A DNA stretch of 64,000 nucleotides from Trigonopsis variabilis (lineage: Eukaryota > Ascomycota > Trigonopsidomycetes > Trigonopsidales > Trigonopsidaceae): NCBI GenBank assembly GCA_003707065.3, contig PPXM03000002.1, positions 1,116,001-1,180,000 on the forward strand. The letters are read 5' to 3'. Of the stretch, positions 21,992-33,723 are shown in pieces (the first letter of the stretch is position 1; each line of letters begins with the position of its first letter). The position numbers and the translations under genes were made by a program. The notes under the pieces were generated by a model, which saw nothing but the letters and a program-made list of their open reading frames with translations, did not search any database and had not been told where the DNA came from.

Positions 21992-23512
21992 TCACGCCGT
22001 AAGAGCCACTTTAACGCCATGCTCACTAGATAACGTAACGTTATAATGCTCTCTGAAAGGCAGCGAATCACGATTCTCAAGGGTTCTGAACGTTTGCAGA
22101 ATCCGAACTACGGTATAAGCCGCATCTGTTAAGGCCATTTGCTGTCCTAGGCATATGCGGGGCCCACCGTTGAAAGGGAGATATTCCCAAGTGGGACGGA
22201 TAGTCTCCCAGCGTTCAGGGATGAACTCCTCCACATCAGGTCCGAAGTTTTTAGCATCATGATGCATGGCATAAACACTGTACCCAACACCGGTACCTTT
22301 TGGCACAAATATGGGCTGATCACCATTGGGGCCACCGCCAGTGGGCAAGGTGGTGTCTTTGTTTGCCATTCTCATGTTTAGCGGCACGACAGGATATAGC
22401 CGCAATGTTTCATTGAGAACATATTTAAGATATTTAAAATCACGCAGCTGTTCATAAGTCGGTATTGCACCTTCAAAGGTCGTATCAATCTCTTTGAGCA
22501 ATTTGTTAAAAGTTTCAGGATGGCGAGCCAATAAGTAGAAGGTAAACGAGAGAAGAGTAGCTGTTGTATCTCTTCCTGCAAGAAAAACCTGAAGAAGCTG
22601 GTCTCTGATCACTTTGGGATCTTGAGTTTCTTGGACTAGGGTGTCTAGAAATACATATCGATCCTTCTCTACCATGTTGCCAGTCTTGAAGTCATAAATG
22701 GCTTTATGAACATACTCGTCAACATAGTCATGAACAAATTTACAGGCAGATCGAGCCTTCGGTGTGTCGATCAACCAATAAAGAGGGCCGAATTGGAATC
22801 GAATATTCATGAACCAAAGCGCATAATCAAAAGCAGAAGAGAAATCCCATCCTTTGACAGGCCGAGTTTCGTCTTCAAGCAAGGTTAAAGATGACTGGCC
22901 AAGAAGAAATTCCGTGGAATTATCCAAAACGTACCGTAAGAATAACGGCTGAAGATCAACGGTGGAACCATCGGTTGGAATTTTGCGAATCAGGTTTTGA
23001 ACGTGATATTCAAGTGCCCGCAAATCCATCAACTGAGGTCGGACAAAATTTGGGCGCAACAGAGCCCGAGAATGAGCCCAGACCTTGCCGTCGGACGTGA
23101 AGATTCCCGTACCTAATAAAGGCTCGAATCCCACATACCTTAGGTGACCAAGGTCAAAGTCTTCAAACTGTTTTGACAACAATGCCTGTAAATTTCGAGG
23201 CTGGCGGAGCAATATAAAGCGAGCCCCAAGGAGAGAGAACGTGTAGCTATCTCCAAGGCGCTCAAACCGGCGGAGGTTGTCCCTTACCATAATTCCTTCT
23301 CTAGTTAACTTAATGGATCTCACTGCGACGTGGATTCCAAAAGTCAAAGGGCTCCACCAACATTCCCCATAGTATCTTGTAAGTTCACCACATCCTTGCT
23401 TTTTGGCAAGCTTGCGATACCGCAATGAATCGGCAATCAGTCGAACGATAAAACTCGCGAACGCTAAAAGTAGAACAGCATATACACTATAGGCCAATGA
23501 TATCGCTAGCAT
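21992..23512 (-). CDS. CYP52-like cytochrome P450 monooxygenase
   Basis: 506 aa, one exon. An N-terminal membrane anchor (YAVLLLAFASFIVRLIA) is followed by a complete P450 fold: I-helix oxygen-activation motif AGRDTT, K-helix ETLRLYP (ExxR), and heme-binding loop FNGGPRICLGQQ with the Cys thiolate ligand. The sequence around LNMRMANKDTTLPTGGGPNG and the NFGPDVEEFIPERW region are typical of the CYP52 family. These enzymes hydroxylate the terminal carbon of alkanes and fatty acids at the ER as the first step of omega-oxidation. Length is normal for the family. The family call rests on motif pattern only. No tandem CYP52 copies, common in alkane yeasts, are seen here. Confidence 0.9.
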   Translation of the reverse strand: MLAISLAYSVYAVLLLAFASFIVRLIADSLRYRKLAKKQGCGELTRYYGECWWSPLTFGIHVAVRSIKLTREGIMVRDNLRRFERLGDSYTFSLLGARFILLRQPRNLQALLSKQFEDFDLGHLRYVGFEPLLGTGIFTSDGKVWAHSRALLRPNFVRPQLMDLRALEYHVQNLIRKIPTDGSTVDLQPLFLRYVLDNSTEFLLGQSSLTLLEDETRPVKGWDFSSAFDYALWFMNIRFQFGPLYWLIDTPKARSACKFVHDYVDEYVHKAIYDFKTGNMVEKDRYVFLDTLVQETQDPKVIRDQLLQVFLAGRDTTATLLSFTFYLLARHPETFNKLLKEIDTTFEGAIPTYEQLRDFKYLKYVLNETLRLYPVVPLNMRMANKDTTLPTGGGPNGDQPIFVPKGTGVGYSVYAMHHDAKNFGPDVEEFIPERWETIRPTWEYLPFNGGPRICLGQQMALTDAAYTVVRILQTFRTLENRDSLPFREHYNVTLSSEHGVKVALTA

Positions 23513-25877
23513 TGCGATAATGGACTATAGAGAGACTCTCTCTGGTTTATAAATCACAGGCCCCATTCTCCTTCCTACCCATAAATGTCATTAGTCTCCG
23601 TATCTCGTCCGATTCAGTTGATACACCTTATTAGACCAAGTCTGCACGGTCTTCATGGTCTCAGTCAGTTTCTCTGAAGACATATTGTGATATCATTGCT
23701 ATATATACCTTAATACGTTATTTTTTCTATTTTTAATAATTGCTCTGTCTCTGTCATGGTTGCCATTCTCGCAGAAGGTCCAAAGGCATGGCAACTGCAG
23801 AGAAGATCGATCGGACGATGAGTCAAGAGGCTGATTAAGCTCTTCACAACCCCCCCTGAGACGTACTAAAAGCATTCATGCTTGATGTTCTTACAAAGAG
23901 TTTATATTTTTAGAGTTCTTTCTCCTAAATATGATGGTTTTTCTTTGCAAGTGCTCGTTTCTAACTCAATTTCCTCTAAGCGAGGACCCAAAGTAACGGC
24001 ATCTTTGCGTATACTGCAAAGGCACTTGTGGCATTTCCTACCTTGGAGTCAGTTTTGGCCCATGTTTTCATGATAACAATGTTTACGATGTTTTCCATTA
24101 GCGTACTCTGAACCTTTGATTCAGACAGGTGTGAATTAGCCGTAGATTATTGTTCCATTAGAGATAACGAGTTTACTCAGTTGAAAGGAGCAAGCAAAGA
24201 GCCTAGCTAAATCCACAAGAGCCAGAGCGCCGTGTGGTATCGCTTTTCTTATTGTGGTTTCATTTAGCCGCCGGGAGAAAGGCTTTCTCACTTCAAATGT
24301 TCGACTTGAAATACTCACAAGCTGTTCTGCCTTAGCAGCGCGGACATAATGCTGACACAGCCAGCAGGAGCTCAATGGCTGGTTGCGTATCTAAATAGTC
24401 ACTATCAAGATAAGGCGGTCGATTATATGACAATAACATAATCAATGTACGATAAGATGTATCCAGGATCTTGTGGCATGCCCCCATGTGGAGCAGCCGC
24501 TGTGACAATCTTCGAGCCTAAATAACCAATCACATTAATCATTATTATTAGCTAGTGGTTGTCATCAAGTCCTCTATTAAACGACTAAATTTCGTATGAG
24601 AAAACCATCTCAATAAGTGTGCAGCTAAATGAATAACAAGCTTCCCCTAGATTATATTCTATCAGTCAGTAACCACGTGTTCTATAAGAGCTTGATCACA
24701 GTAGAATTGGATACAAGGTACATTGTCTAAATTGGAGACGAAAGATCGCATAAGAGTAAATCAGATCAATGTTTACCCAGTACTACTGATAGAACTATGT
24801 ATTCTAAATTTGGCTTTAGCCTTCAGCGCGCTTATGAAAGCGCAAATAAGCTCTTGCAAAGCAACAACGGCCAGCACGTGATGATCGGTTACTATTATCG
24901 CATTGTTTTAAGCGAGCACATTCCAGAACAACTTTTAATATCGATTTTATAGTGAAAGACACCGGTGTCTCTTGAAATAAAGAGCTTGGAATTATTCGAG
25001 ATATGAAAGAGGTCGTTTCTTTAAAATCCTAACGGATGGTGGTAACATTATTTAGTCTCCTTGGAGGTCGAGATTACATTGGAGTGCTCATATCTTAACA
25101 CCATCTAATACAGGACCTGTTAAGCTTTCTCTCTGAGTCTAGATGGAGATATAACTTGTATGTGAACAAATAATCGATTAATCGATTATTAATACTTATT
25201 TCTTGGTCCTATTGGGGTTCTAGTGAAACCATTTCTCTTGCTCTTGATTTTCCTTTTGCAAAAACTGCAGCTCTTCTCTTCAGAGCTTGTTGATGTACAG
25301 GTCGAATCTGCCATACACTTTGTAGACCTTTTGGGGGCTATTTCTTTGCCTTCGGTGGGCTTGCCGAAGGAACTGCCGAAAGACATTAGATGACGACAGA
25401 TCACGGTACCTTATCTCGAGCGCATGCTATTCTGCTACACCAAAATCTGATGCCGCGATGTTGCACCAGAGCTGGAAATGTCTCACCGGACATGCTTGGC
25501 GCAGCGCCATGATCCACAGGCTACGTGGCATCAGAACACTGAAGTGAACGAAGATTATCTGACACTATATATACCCTGTGATATGGCTTAATAGCTTTAG
25601 GCAGTATTCGGCAATTTCAGTAGTATCGAGATTTTCCTTGAGCCTGCCCTTTTCTTTTGTTTCAATTCGTCTGTGCTCTCTTACTAGTACAGAGCGATTA
25701 TCTGTGTCCAGTTCCTGATCCAGTTATGTGCGTGTCTTCAAACGTTAAGATTGAACTTACCCTGAAATCTGCAATTAAAAAACTTGTTTGAAATGTGAAT
25801 CCCAATAAGCTCAGGAAATAAGCTTGGCAAAACTTTTCGAGAAGGATGGTACTGCAACGGTTTAGGGTCTTTTAAAG
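23513..25877. other. Gene-poor 2.4-kb region
   Basis: No convincing gene on either strand. Short frames (for example 24136-24375 and 25189-25404 on the minus strand) lack family signals. The latter is Cys/Lys/Ser-rich and might be a small orphan. Several T- and A-rich tracts and a palindromic ATCGATTAATCGAT near 25170-25185 occur. I recognised no transposon remains. Confidence 0.4.
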
Positions 25878-25885
25878 TATATAAA
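25878..25885 (+). promoter_or_regulatory. TATA box of the orphan gene at 25916
   Basis: TATATAAA lies only 38 bp before the first ATG at 25916. If transcription begins the usual 40 or more bp downstream, the second in-frame ATG (25967) may be the real start. Confidence 0.5.
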
Positions 25886-25915
25886 CAGCAAGAAAATGCA
25901 GCTGCTTCATCAGCA

Positions 25916-26731
25916 ATGAAGTGTCCCTCGATTACGAGTCACTGTCTGAAGCAGTCAGAGCAGGCAATGCTTAAGGATAGATTGGTATCATCTGCTGTCC
26001 GTGAAGCAGTTTATAAACTCTCAAAGCGATATCCTTATACTGATACCATCTGTTGTATGGATGCTCGCTCTTCTTCGGATTTGATCTTTATCGGGAAAAG
26101 CATTCCAGAAATTACTTGTGAGGCCATGAAGATTGCCTGTAGTCATGGTTATCATGTCAAGTATACCTACTCGGAGGAATTGACTGCCAGAGCCAACGCT
26201 AGTCGGCTTCTGTCGAAAGCGCAGAAAGCTGCTTACGACAAATGGAATTTGGAGAACAACCTGGAGCAGATTGACTGGGAGAATAATCGACTACCACTTG
26301 AGTCGAACAGGAGTCTTTTGAGCCGAGATTTGCTGAGCAATGACAACTACTGCGTGCAAGCTATGCGTTCGATTTGGGGTAGTGATAAGCCTTCTAAAGA
26401 AAACCTATATTATATAAAGCATAAATGCCCTTCACTTTATGCTCTGGTGAGCGGGTTCGCTGTCATTCTTGAGGCAACCGCTTCCTTTCGGATGCGATTG
26501 CTCCAGCACAAATGCTATCTAGGCCTTCTCGAGTACCTCGTCGATCGTGAACGTTTGGTTGTTAATGATGTCAGTTTTCTTTATGATATTTTACTACCGA
26601 AAATAAGGGAAACTGAACCAAAGGTCATCACCCATTTGGACGACGATCCTTGTGGTTCTGCTGAGGTTTTTGCTCTAGACGAAGAGCTAAATCAGGTTGA
26701 GGCCGACTTTGAAGCATATATTTTTGCCTAA
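25916..26731 (+). CDS. Orphan protein, 271 aa
   Basis: Not recognised. One exon, with a strong TATA box close upstream. The second in-frame ATG (MLKDRLVS, residue 18) is an alternative start. The protein looks globular and soluble, with mixed charged and hydrophobic helices, Cys and His scattered without a zinc-finger pattern, and an acidic end (DEELNQVEADFEAY). No signal peptide or membrane segment. It is isolated: more than 2 kb of empty sequence precedes it. A lineage-specific gene is likely. Confidence 0.5.
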   Translation: MKCPSITSHCLKQSEQAMLKDRLVSSAVREAVYKLSKRYPYTDTICCMDARSSSDLIFIGKSIPEITCEAMKIACSHGYHVKYTYSEELTARANASRLLSKAQKAAYDKWNLENNLEQIDWENNRLPLESNRSLLSRDLLSNDNYCVQAMRSIWGSDKPSKENLYYIKHKCPSLYALVSGFAVILEATASFRMRLLQHKCYLGLLEYLVDRERLVVNDVSFLYDILLPKIRETEPKVITHLDDDPCGSAEVFALDEELNQVEADFEAYIFA

Positions 26732-27314
26732 TTATAAATTTTACTTTCATTTTTTGTTTGTCCCAATAGAGCCTCGGGATAGGATCAGATAGGAATAATT
26801 AGTAATTGATAGTCTTTTTCTTTTCGATTGTCTCATAGAATAATCACTCCCAATGTAACCAAATAGGAACTGTACGTTGTGGCGATTAAGTCATTAAGTA
26901 GAACTTGTATTACCGAAAAGAATTTCTTGGTTTGCTCCACATACAAAATAGCTAGAAATACCATATTTGCTCCTTTGTTGAAGTTATCTTACTTCACTGT
27001 AACAGTTTAGTGACCGATAGTAATTCTTTACTCGGTAGACTATAGAAATGCACGATCATTCTGTGATAAGCTGAACATAGTTCGCTATCTTATCGTTCTG
27101 GCACTCGTGTATCAATGCCAATCGTTACAACGGGAATTCCCGAACTGCTGATGATCTAACAATGAACGTCATTATTGGTCTTCCCAATTTCTTGAAAGTT
27201 ACGCATACATTTGCATTAGTATCTTTTTCTTTGATTAATATATAGCTTGATACATCTATATCTGGTATCAGCGAGGCTCAATACTCGACCTACTGAAGGA
27301 CCGCTGAAGTAGTG
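26732..27314. other. Intergenic spacer
   Basis: About 580 bp, no gene seen. It holds the promoter of the Moco sulfurase gene. Confidence 0.45.
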
Positions 27315-29643
27315 ATGGGACAAGCCAGCAGTAGGCCTACCTTCCCTCAGGATATTAGCAAAATCAGAAACCGAGAATACCCACAGCTTAAAGGTAAGTG
27401 GATTGTAGTAGCCTAGATAATATTAATGAACAGATCATGTGTACCTGGATCATGCTGGATCTGCGCTTCACCAGAAGTCTGCTATTAAGGCCATCTACAA
27501 AGATTTCTCAAAGAACATATATGCTAATCCTCATTCGAACAGCACTCCTTCATTAAATACGGCACGAAAAATTGAGTCTACTAGAAATGCTGTAATCACG
27601 GTCCTATTCAATGCCGCTCCTCAATCTTTTGATGTTGTGTTTTTACAAAATACCACTGCTGCTCTAAAACTTGTGGGAAGTCTAATGATGGGGTGCTTTG
27701 GTAAATCGTTTACTTATATCCATCATGAGGATGCTCACACCTCCGTCCTCGGGATTAGGCAAATGGCGAACAAAACCATATGCTTGAATGAGAGTCAATT
27801 TGAAGAGTGGACTAAAACTAAAGATGACAGCGAAGAGCCAGGGTTAGTCTCTATTACCGCACAGTCTAATTTCTCTGGAAAGCGATATCCTTTAAATAAA
27901 TACGTTCAACGTCTACGACAAAACCACCCTAGCTACTTCATTATTGTTGATGCTGCTTCTCTTTTGTCTACAGGAAGATATGATCTATCCAATGAAGATT
28001 ATGCCCCTGATTTTGTTGCAATGTCTTTTTATAAGATCTTTGGATTCCCAGACATCGGTGGTCTACTGGTCAAACGGACAGTCCCTGAAGATGTACTAAA
28101 TAAGAGGATGTATTTTGGAGGTGGCACGATCAATGGACTCACTGTCTATGATAACTCTGTTCTCACTCCTAGAGACATCATCCATGAGCGGCTTGAAGAC
28201 GGTACTATCCCCTTTCACAATGTGGTTGCTTTGGATATTTGCTTGCGAAGGTACCTGGAAGTTTTCACCAGTCTTGATGCAGTCTCCGGGTATCTTGCTG
28301 GATTGACCCAATACGCCTATGACCAGCTTCGTTCCCTCAAGGTTCCTGGGTCAGACCAGCCTATTTGTCAGTTTTTTAAGGGTGGCGAATATGGAAACTC
28401 CTCGAATCAAGGACCAATCATCACTTTCATCCTAGCTTATGCATCTGGCGTCTTCATCTCTACAAAGGAGTTTGAGAGAATCGCTAATCAGCTCAATTTC
28501 TCACTACGCACGGGGAGGCTCTGCAACCATGGCTCTGCTGGCCAGTTCACTGGAGTGGATGATGATTTCATTCGGAAATATACAGGTCAAGGTCTAAAAT
28601 GTGACGAGTTGGACCTTATCGATGGCCTTCCTACTGGTGGTATAAGAATAAGCTTGGGGCCTTATAATAGCTCACATGATGTTGACAGGCTTGTGTCTTT
28701 CATTCGAGAGAGCTATTGTCAACGTTTTATCGCTTTCAACCCCAACGACCTGGAGTCCCAAGAGACTATTGCGTCTGCTGTCTCTAACATTTCTGAAAAG
28801 ATCGAATCTAGACCATCAGCATTCATTAAGTCATTAAATATTTTTCCCATCAAAGGCTGTGGTGCGTATAGCATCGAACCTGGAATGTCGTGGGCTGTCA
28901 ACTCCCGAGGTCTCGACTGGGATCGAGAGTTCTGTCTGGTTGATTTGGGTGGTTCAAAGGCTCTGACACTCAAGCAATATCCTCAGATGGCTCTTATCCG
29001 GCCAAAGATTGATCTATCGCGACGAATGATGGTGATCGATGTTAAAGGCTCCGATATTGAGCCTCTTCAAGTACCACTGGACGATCCTGTTTCTGATTCT
29101 GTGAAACTTAGCATGTGCAGTACTCTTGTCTGCCTAAACAATATGAGCCTTTATTTATATAATGACGCCGCTATTACAGAGTTTTTCACAAAGGCGGTTG
29201 GTCACCCATGTCGTCTTGCGCGTTCAACTAAAGATGAAAATCTGGCAAATAACTCTGCATTTCTGATTATATCTCGCCCTAGTGTTGTTCGGCTTCGCGA
29301 TTCAGTTCCAGGGGATGTTGCTGATCACATTTCTGATGATATCTTCAGAGCGAACATCGTTTTAGATTCTCAGACTCTAATACCTTTCAGTGAGAAGGAG
29401 TGGGACAGAATTACAATCAAAAATCTCGAGGGAGAGATTGAGTTTGTGATGAATAGTCCCTGCAGACGGTGTCCTGTTATCTGCGTCGATCCAGTGACCG
29501 GCACTGCATCCAAAGAGCCCTATTTTACGTTAATCAAAATGAATAAAGGTCTGGTCGAGTTTGGGCAGCTTGCAGACCTTGGTGGAGAGACAAAGAAAGT
29601 GATTCGAGTTGGTGATGTTGTTGAGCGAGTGAAAAATAAGTAG
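27315..29643 (+). CDS. hxB: Molybdenum cofactor sulfurase (HxB/MOCOS)
   Basis: Two exons (27315-27393 and 27434-29643) around a 40-nt intron; about 762 aa, normal for fungal HxB. The N-terminal part is a PLP-dependent NifS-like cysteine desulfurase: YLDHAG, NPHSN, FLQNTTAALKL, and the region DFVAMSFYKIFGFPDIGGLLVKR, where SFYKIFG carries the PLP lysine. NHGSAGQ holds a candidate catalytic Cys region (RLCNHGSA). The C-terminal MOSC part (from about residue 470) contains SIEPGMSWAVNSRGL and CRRCPVICVDP. The enzyme adds the terminal sulfur to Moco and so activates xanthine dehydrogenase and aldehyde oxidase. Its presence implies the organism makes Moco. Confidence 0.92.
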
Positions 29644-29827
29644 CACATAGTCATTCTGTTTGCAAGGTGGAAGACTAGGGTATTGTATATTTATGGTGAC
29701 AGGCCAAGGGCCATTAGCATCTTACGAGTAACAACCATGCTGATTTTGCTGTTATTATATCAGCATCTCGTTCTGGGAGAAATAGATCGTAGAAGTTTTT
29801 GTTACCGGTAGCATAATATTATACAGA

Positions 29828-30591
29828 TCATGACGTTTCAAATAGCTTTTTAATAGTCTTGGCTCTCTATAAGGGTCAGTAAGTGGACAAGTGAACAATC
29901 ATACCTCTAGTAGGTTACCAACTTCTTCATCTAGTCGAGACATTTTTGAGTCTTGTTTTTTAATAGCGTCTTTCATTCGATGCTGCTTCGATAATAGCTC
30001 TTTCTTTTCTTTTCCGGCCTCGATCCTCCGTAACAATAGCTCCTTTATTCTTTCGGAAGCCAAAAAGTATTCGTAATCGAGATCTGTCATATCTTTGATG
30101 CGACTATCGACTTTGTCATTAGGTGAATCTGTCATTTCGACGTCTTCACTCTGATCGCCAGCAGGGCGAACGAATTCCGGGTGCTGTTGTAAGAATTCTT
30201 CCTGAGATAAGAGGTCAGGCAGCTGGTCTAAAAGGCATTTAAAATTTCGCTCGGTCTCAATCATTCTCCCCAGATGGGAGTGTTGATAGTAGATATTCTC
30301 CAGTTCCAGCTGGCTCATATCAAGATGGTCACGCTCATACCCTGTTCTGTCTCGGATATCTTTTGAGTATAAAAGAAGGCGTCGATCTGCATTTGCCAAA
30401 AGGGCGGCCGAAGATAGCATTTGCTTTTGCAGAGAGTAAGCCTCACCTAGAAGTTCCTTCTCCTTCTCCTTGTCCAAAGAGGTCCGGTCGCTTAGTTGTT
30501 GCGCACATGAAGTGAAGTCATCCGCATAACTTGTTACCCGATTCAAGATGTCCTTACAAGCCTCTAACGGAGGCTTTTCATCGATGGTCAT
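29828..30591 (-). CDS. THO complex subunit 5 (THOC5) homologue
   Basis: Two exons (30591-29905 and 29866-29828) around a 38-nt intron give about 241 aa. The diagnostic core is LELENIYYQHSHLGRMIE followed by EEFLQQHPEF, which matches the fungal/metazoan THOC5 (Fmip) family. The flanks are coiled-coil-rich, and a small second exon ends ERAKTIKKLFETS. THO couples transcription to mRNA export. S. cerevisiae lacks a clear THOC5, so this gene argues against a close relative of that yeast. The acidic linker VEMTDSPNDK lies between the core and the C-terminal coil. It is convergent with the Moco sulfurase gene, 184 bp away. Confidence 0.82.
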
Positions 30592-32123
30592 GGATGCGAA
30601 GAACGACGGTTACACAGTTGGAGATACACTGATACACTGACTGACCAAATCAGCCACCGCAAGCAGCGAGTCTACCGGCACCGTGATCACATGTTTCAGG
30701 TCCTCTCTAATATTGGTTCAGTCCTCTGGCTATTGCGCCTCTCTAGATTGCTGATCATCGTCTGAAAGATTTTGACTTCGGACGGCAAATCACATGTGCA
30801 CTTACTATATTCCTCTAACTTAATTGTTCACGGCAGGGCGATCTTGTAAAAGTATATAATTTAAGGTAAACAAAAGTAGCTTTATACAGGAATGCAAGAC
30901 CATGAAATATTAGGAGAGAGCGTCAGAGAGCAGCAGCAACGCTCTCTCGAGCTAGCCAGGCGATAGTAAGAGAGAACTCAAGTGAGCGTAAACCTCCATG
31001 ATAGAAATGCTCATTTTTCTGGCTATGATAGGTTAAAATTGCAGTCAGTTATCACTACAAGCAGCGCGCTAACTAATAGCAGCGGTTGCATTAAGTCGCC
31101 GTTATACTCATCGCCTACGGAGTGACGCTAACTAATGAGTCTGCATGCTATCGCTGGCCAGTGACGTCGCCATCAATAAACGCGACAGGTCCTTTTATTA
31201 GTAATGTCCGCAACATCGATCATTCGTATTGCTTTTCGCTCAATTGTAACCTTCTTACTCCTTACTTTCTATAATTGGTCATATTTTCTCGCCAAACATT
31301 CTGCTTAAGGCAGCGAGCAGTAGCTCAGTGCATGCCATCGCAAGTATACGGGCCATAGTGACTCAGACCCGGCCTCTTTACGGTCAATTCGGGGATTTGG
31401 AATTCCAAAATCGAGCAGATCGTAAAACCATATTCTCCCATATTTATTATAAGATTTATAATCTCACCTGTATGTGAAAAGCCACGGGCTCGCACCAGAG
31501 TTCGTGATGTCAAGCGCTAAACTCCGATCACGCAATAGTTCTTATTGCCTGAATCTTTTCAAGTTATGCATAATAAAGACTCGGAGACTTAAGCTCCAGT
31601 TGCCTATACTACTTTTCCATTCAGAGAGACCAATAAAAGCTCATTATAGAATAAACTTAGGCAAGTCGTAGCGTTACCGTGATGATGAGTTTTGGCCATT
31701 AAAATTTTTCTTCCATCTCTTTTGATTCCTTTCTACTTTTCGCCTTCTTTTCATCCAAGCAAGTTTATCGTTTGGTTCCTTGAGTTGCCTGAGTGTGTCT
31801 GCTTAGTCTAAGGAATCACACAATCCAAGAACAGTATGTTTTGTCTGGTTGAGAGACAGTTAATCTAACGGAGTCTAGGAGACAAGTATCTTCTTTCTTG
31901 GAAATTGTATCTGTTTTTCGACTTTTTCTTGTCGCACGAGAGCTGCCGCTTGGTGGTCCATAATTAGCGCCGGCCTCCAGTAATTGTGGGGGTTTCTGGC
32001 GTCCGCAGGACCCATAGGTTCATCTATCTTGTTCGCCATACCAAGGTATATTCATCTGTCGCCGTGTTGCTTAAACGGTTTTCGTCCACTCGACCTAGGA
32101 TTGATTGCCTTAAAGTCAAGCTT
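30592..32123. other. Long upstream region of the ornithine decarboxylase gene
   Basis: About 1.5 kb without a supported gene, shared as promoter by THOC5 and ornithine decarboxylase. The sequence CGCTAACTAAT occurs twice, near 31067 and 31127. The ODC frame stays open for 46 codons upstream of its ATG but has no ATG there. The pyrimidine-rich sequence at 31690-31960 may be a long leader. Confidence 0.45.
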
Positions 32124-33518
32124 ATGGCTCCTTATTCCACCATGGCTCCCTCGGTCAACGTTGAAACTGAACGCCAGAACTTGAGCCTTCGTCTTAATAC
32201 CTCGTTTCCAAAGTTATCGCCCGCCTCTCTTTCGCCCCATTCTCCCTGGGGAGCTTTTTCCTCTGGCGGATTGACTCCCTTGAGTCAATCGTTGATTGCG
32301 GAGGCTCTACGCACTAAGGTCCAAAGTATCGACTTGGACACTTGTCTAGCTGGCGGAGAGGATTCTTTTTTCGTTGCTGATTTGGGTCACGTTTATAGAC
32401 AATACGTCCTGTGGTCTACCTGTCTTCCTCGAGTTACTCCCTTCTATGCAGTTAAATGTAACCCTGATCATAAGGTGGTCTCCCTTTTGGCTCGTCTCGG
32501 GGCTGGATTTGACTGTGCTTCCAAAAACGAAATCAACCAGGTCCTGAATATGGGTGTTGATCCTTCTCGAATCATCTATGCTCAACCATGTAAGGCTGCT
32601 TCGTTTGTTCGCCATGCTGCTGACAAAGGAGTTGCCAACATGACCTTTGATAACGCTGAGGAACTTTACAAATGTGCTCGATATTTTCCAAATTGCCGTC
32701 TTTTCCTTCGGATCGCTACTGACGATTCGGAATCCCTTTGCCAGTTTAGTATGAAGTTCGGTGCCCATCCTGAGCATGTTTCACAATTGCTCCAGTTGGC
32801 CCAAGAGCTTAATTTGAATGTCGTTGGTGTTTCGTTCCATGTCGGCTCGGGAGCGTCTGATCCGGCTGCTTTTGTCAAGGCTATCAAAGATGCTCGTGGA
32901 GTTTTTGATCTGGCTGCATCACTGGGCATGAACCTCTCCGTTCTCGACATTGGTGGAGGCTTTGTTCCTGAGACATTTACTTCCGTTTCCAAGATTATCA
33001 ATCAATCGCTGGATGTGTACTTTCCTCAGGAGTCTGGAGGAAAAAATGTCGAGATCATAGCCGAGCCTGGGCGTTACTTTGTCGCAAAGGCCTTCACCAT
33101 GGCGGCCAACGTCATTGCTCGCCGTCAATCGGGTGATCGACCGGTGATGGTCTATATCAACGATGGTGTCTACGCAAACATGAATTGTATCTTGTTTGAT
33201 CATCAACACCCTGTACCTCGGCTTCTTTCTCACCGTGGTCAGTTCTTGTATCATGGTGAGAAGAATTTAGATCTTCGCAAAGGTGTTGATGCCAGTGTGT
33301 GGGGCCCTACATGCGACGGAATTGACTGCATCTCTGAGAAATGCACCCTCCCTTTCACCCCCGAGGTGGGCGACTGGATGTATTTCACAGACTTTGGAGC
33401 TTACACGATATCTGCTGCGACTACGTTCAATGGTTTCAACGACAATTGCAACGTTACTTATATCTGCTCCGAGCCCGAAGCTAGTGCCGTTCTTGCGGAA
33501 GCTGGCTTGGAATTCTAG
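32124..33518 (+). CDS. SPE1: Ornithine decarboxylase
   Basis: 464 aa from the ATG at 32124 (MAPYSTMAPS). It is a PLP-dependent group IV decarboxylase that converts ornithine to putrescine, the first step of polyamine synthesis. Visible motifs: PFYAVKCN with the PLP Lys near residue 107, the substrate-side HVGSG, the phosphate-binding DIGGGF, EPGRYFVA, and the active-site CDGID with catalytic Cys near residue 397, then DFGAYT. The length suits fungal ODCs with an extended N-terminus. The protein may be subject to antizyme control as in other fungi, but no antizyme gene is in the window. A second in-frame ATG lies six codons later. Confidence 0.96.
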   Translation: MAPYSTMAPSVNVETERQNLSLRLNTSFPKLSPASLSPHSPWGAFSSGGLTPLSQSLIAEALRTKVQSIDLDTCLAGGEDSFFVADLGHVYRQYVLWSTCLPRVTPFYAVKCNPDHKVVSLLARLGAGFDCASKNEINQVLNMGVDPSRIIYAQPCKAASFVRHAADKGVANMTFDNAEELYKCARYFPNCRLFLRIATDDSESLCQFSMKFGAHPEHVSQLLQLAQELNLNVVGVSFHVGSGASDPAAFVKAIKDARGVFDLAASLGMNLSVLDIGGGFVPETFTSVSKIINQSLDVYFPQESGGKNVEIIAEPGRYFVAKAFTMAANVIARRQSGDRPVMVYINDGVYANMNCILFDHQHPVPRLLSHRGQFLYHGEKNLDLRKGVDASVWGPTCDGIDCISEKCTLPFTPEVGDWMYFTDFGAYTISAATTFNGFNDNCNVTYICSEPEASAVLAEAGLEF

Positions 33519-33723
33519 ATCGCGTCGGGTAGCCGGCATTTCCAGGACCATTCTCCAGATGTTTAATGCTTTCTTGTTTTATCTTATGATGATGTCTGTG
33601 CTGTTATTTGTTGTGTCTTTGTTTCAAAAGTTTGTTTGAGGTTTGTTATTTGGTCCGTTCGGCTGCGCAAAATATATAGTATAGATTTTGTTCTTCCCAT
33701 TGTAAACTATGGAATTTCTACAT

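Noticed and set aside
25189-25404. 71-codon Cys/Lys-rich minus-strand frame
   Set aside because: Possible small orphan, but with no support beyond being open. It is mentioned only in the gap entry.
30900-31160. Possible tRNA or mobile element near the repeated CGCTAACTAAT
   Set aside because: No cloverleaf or A/B box could be built, and two copies of 11 bp are too little for an element.
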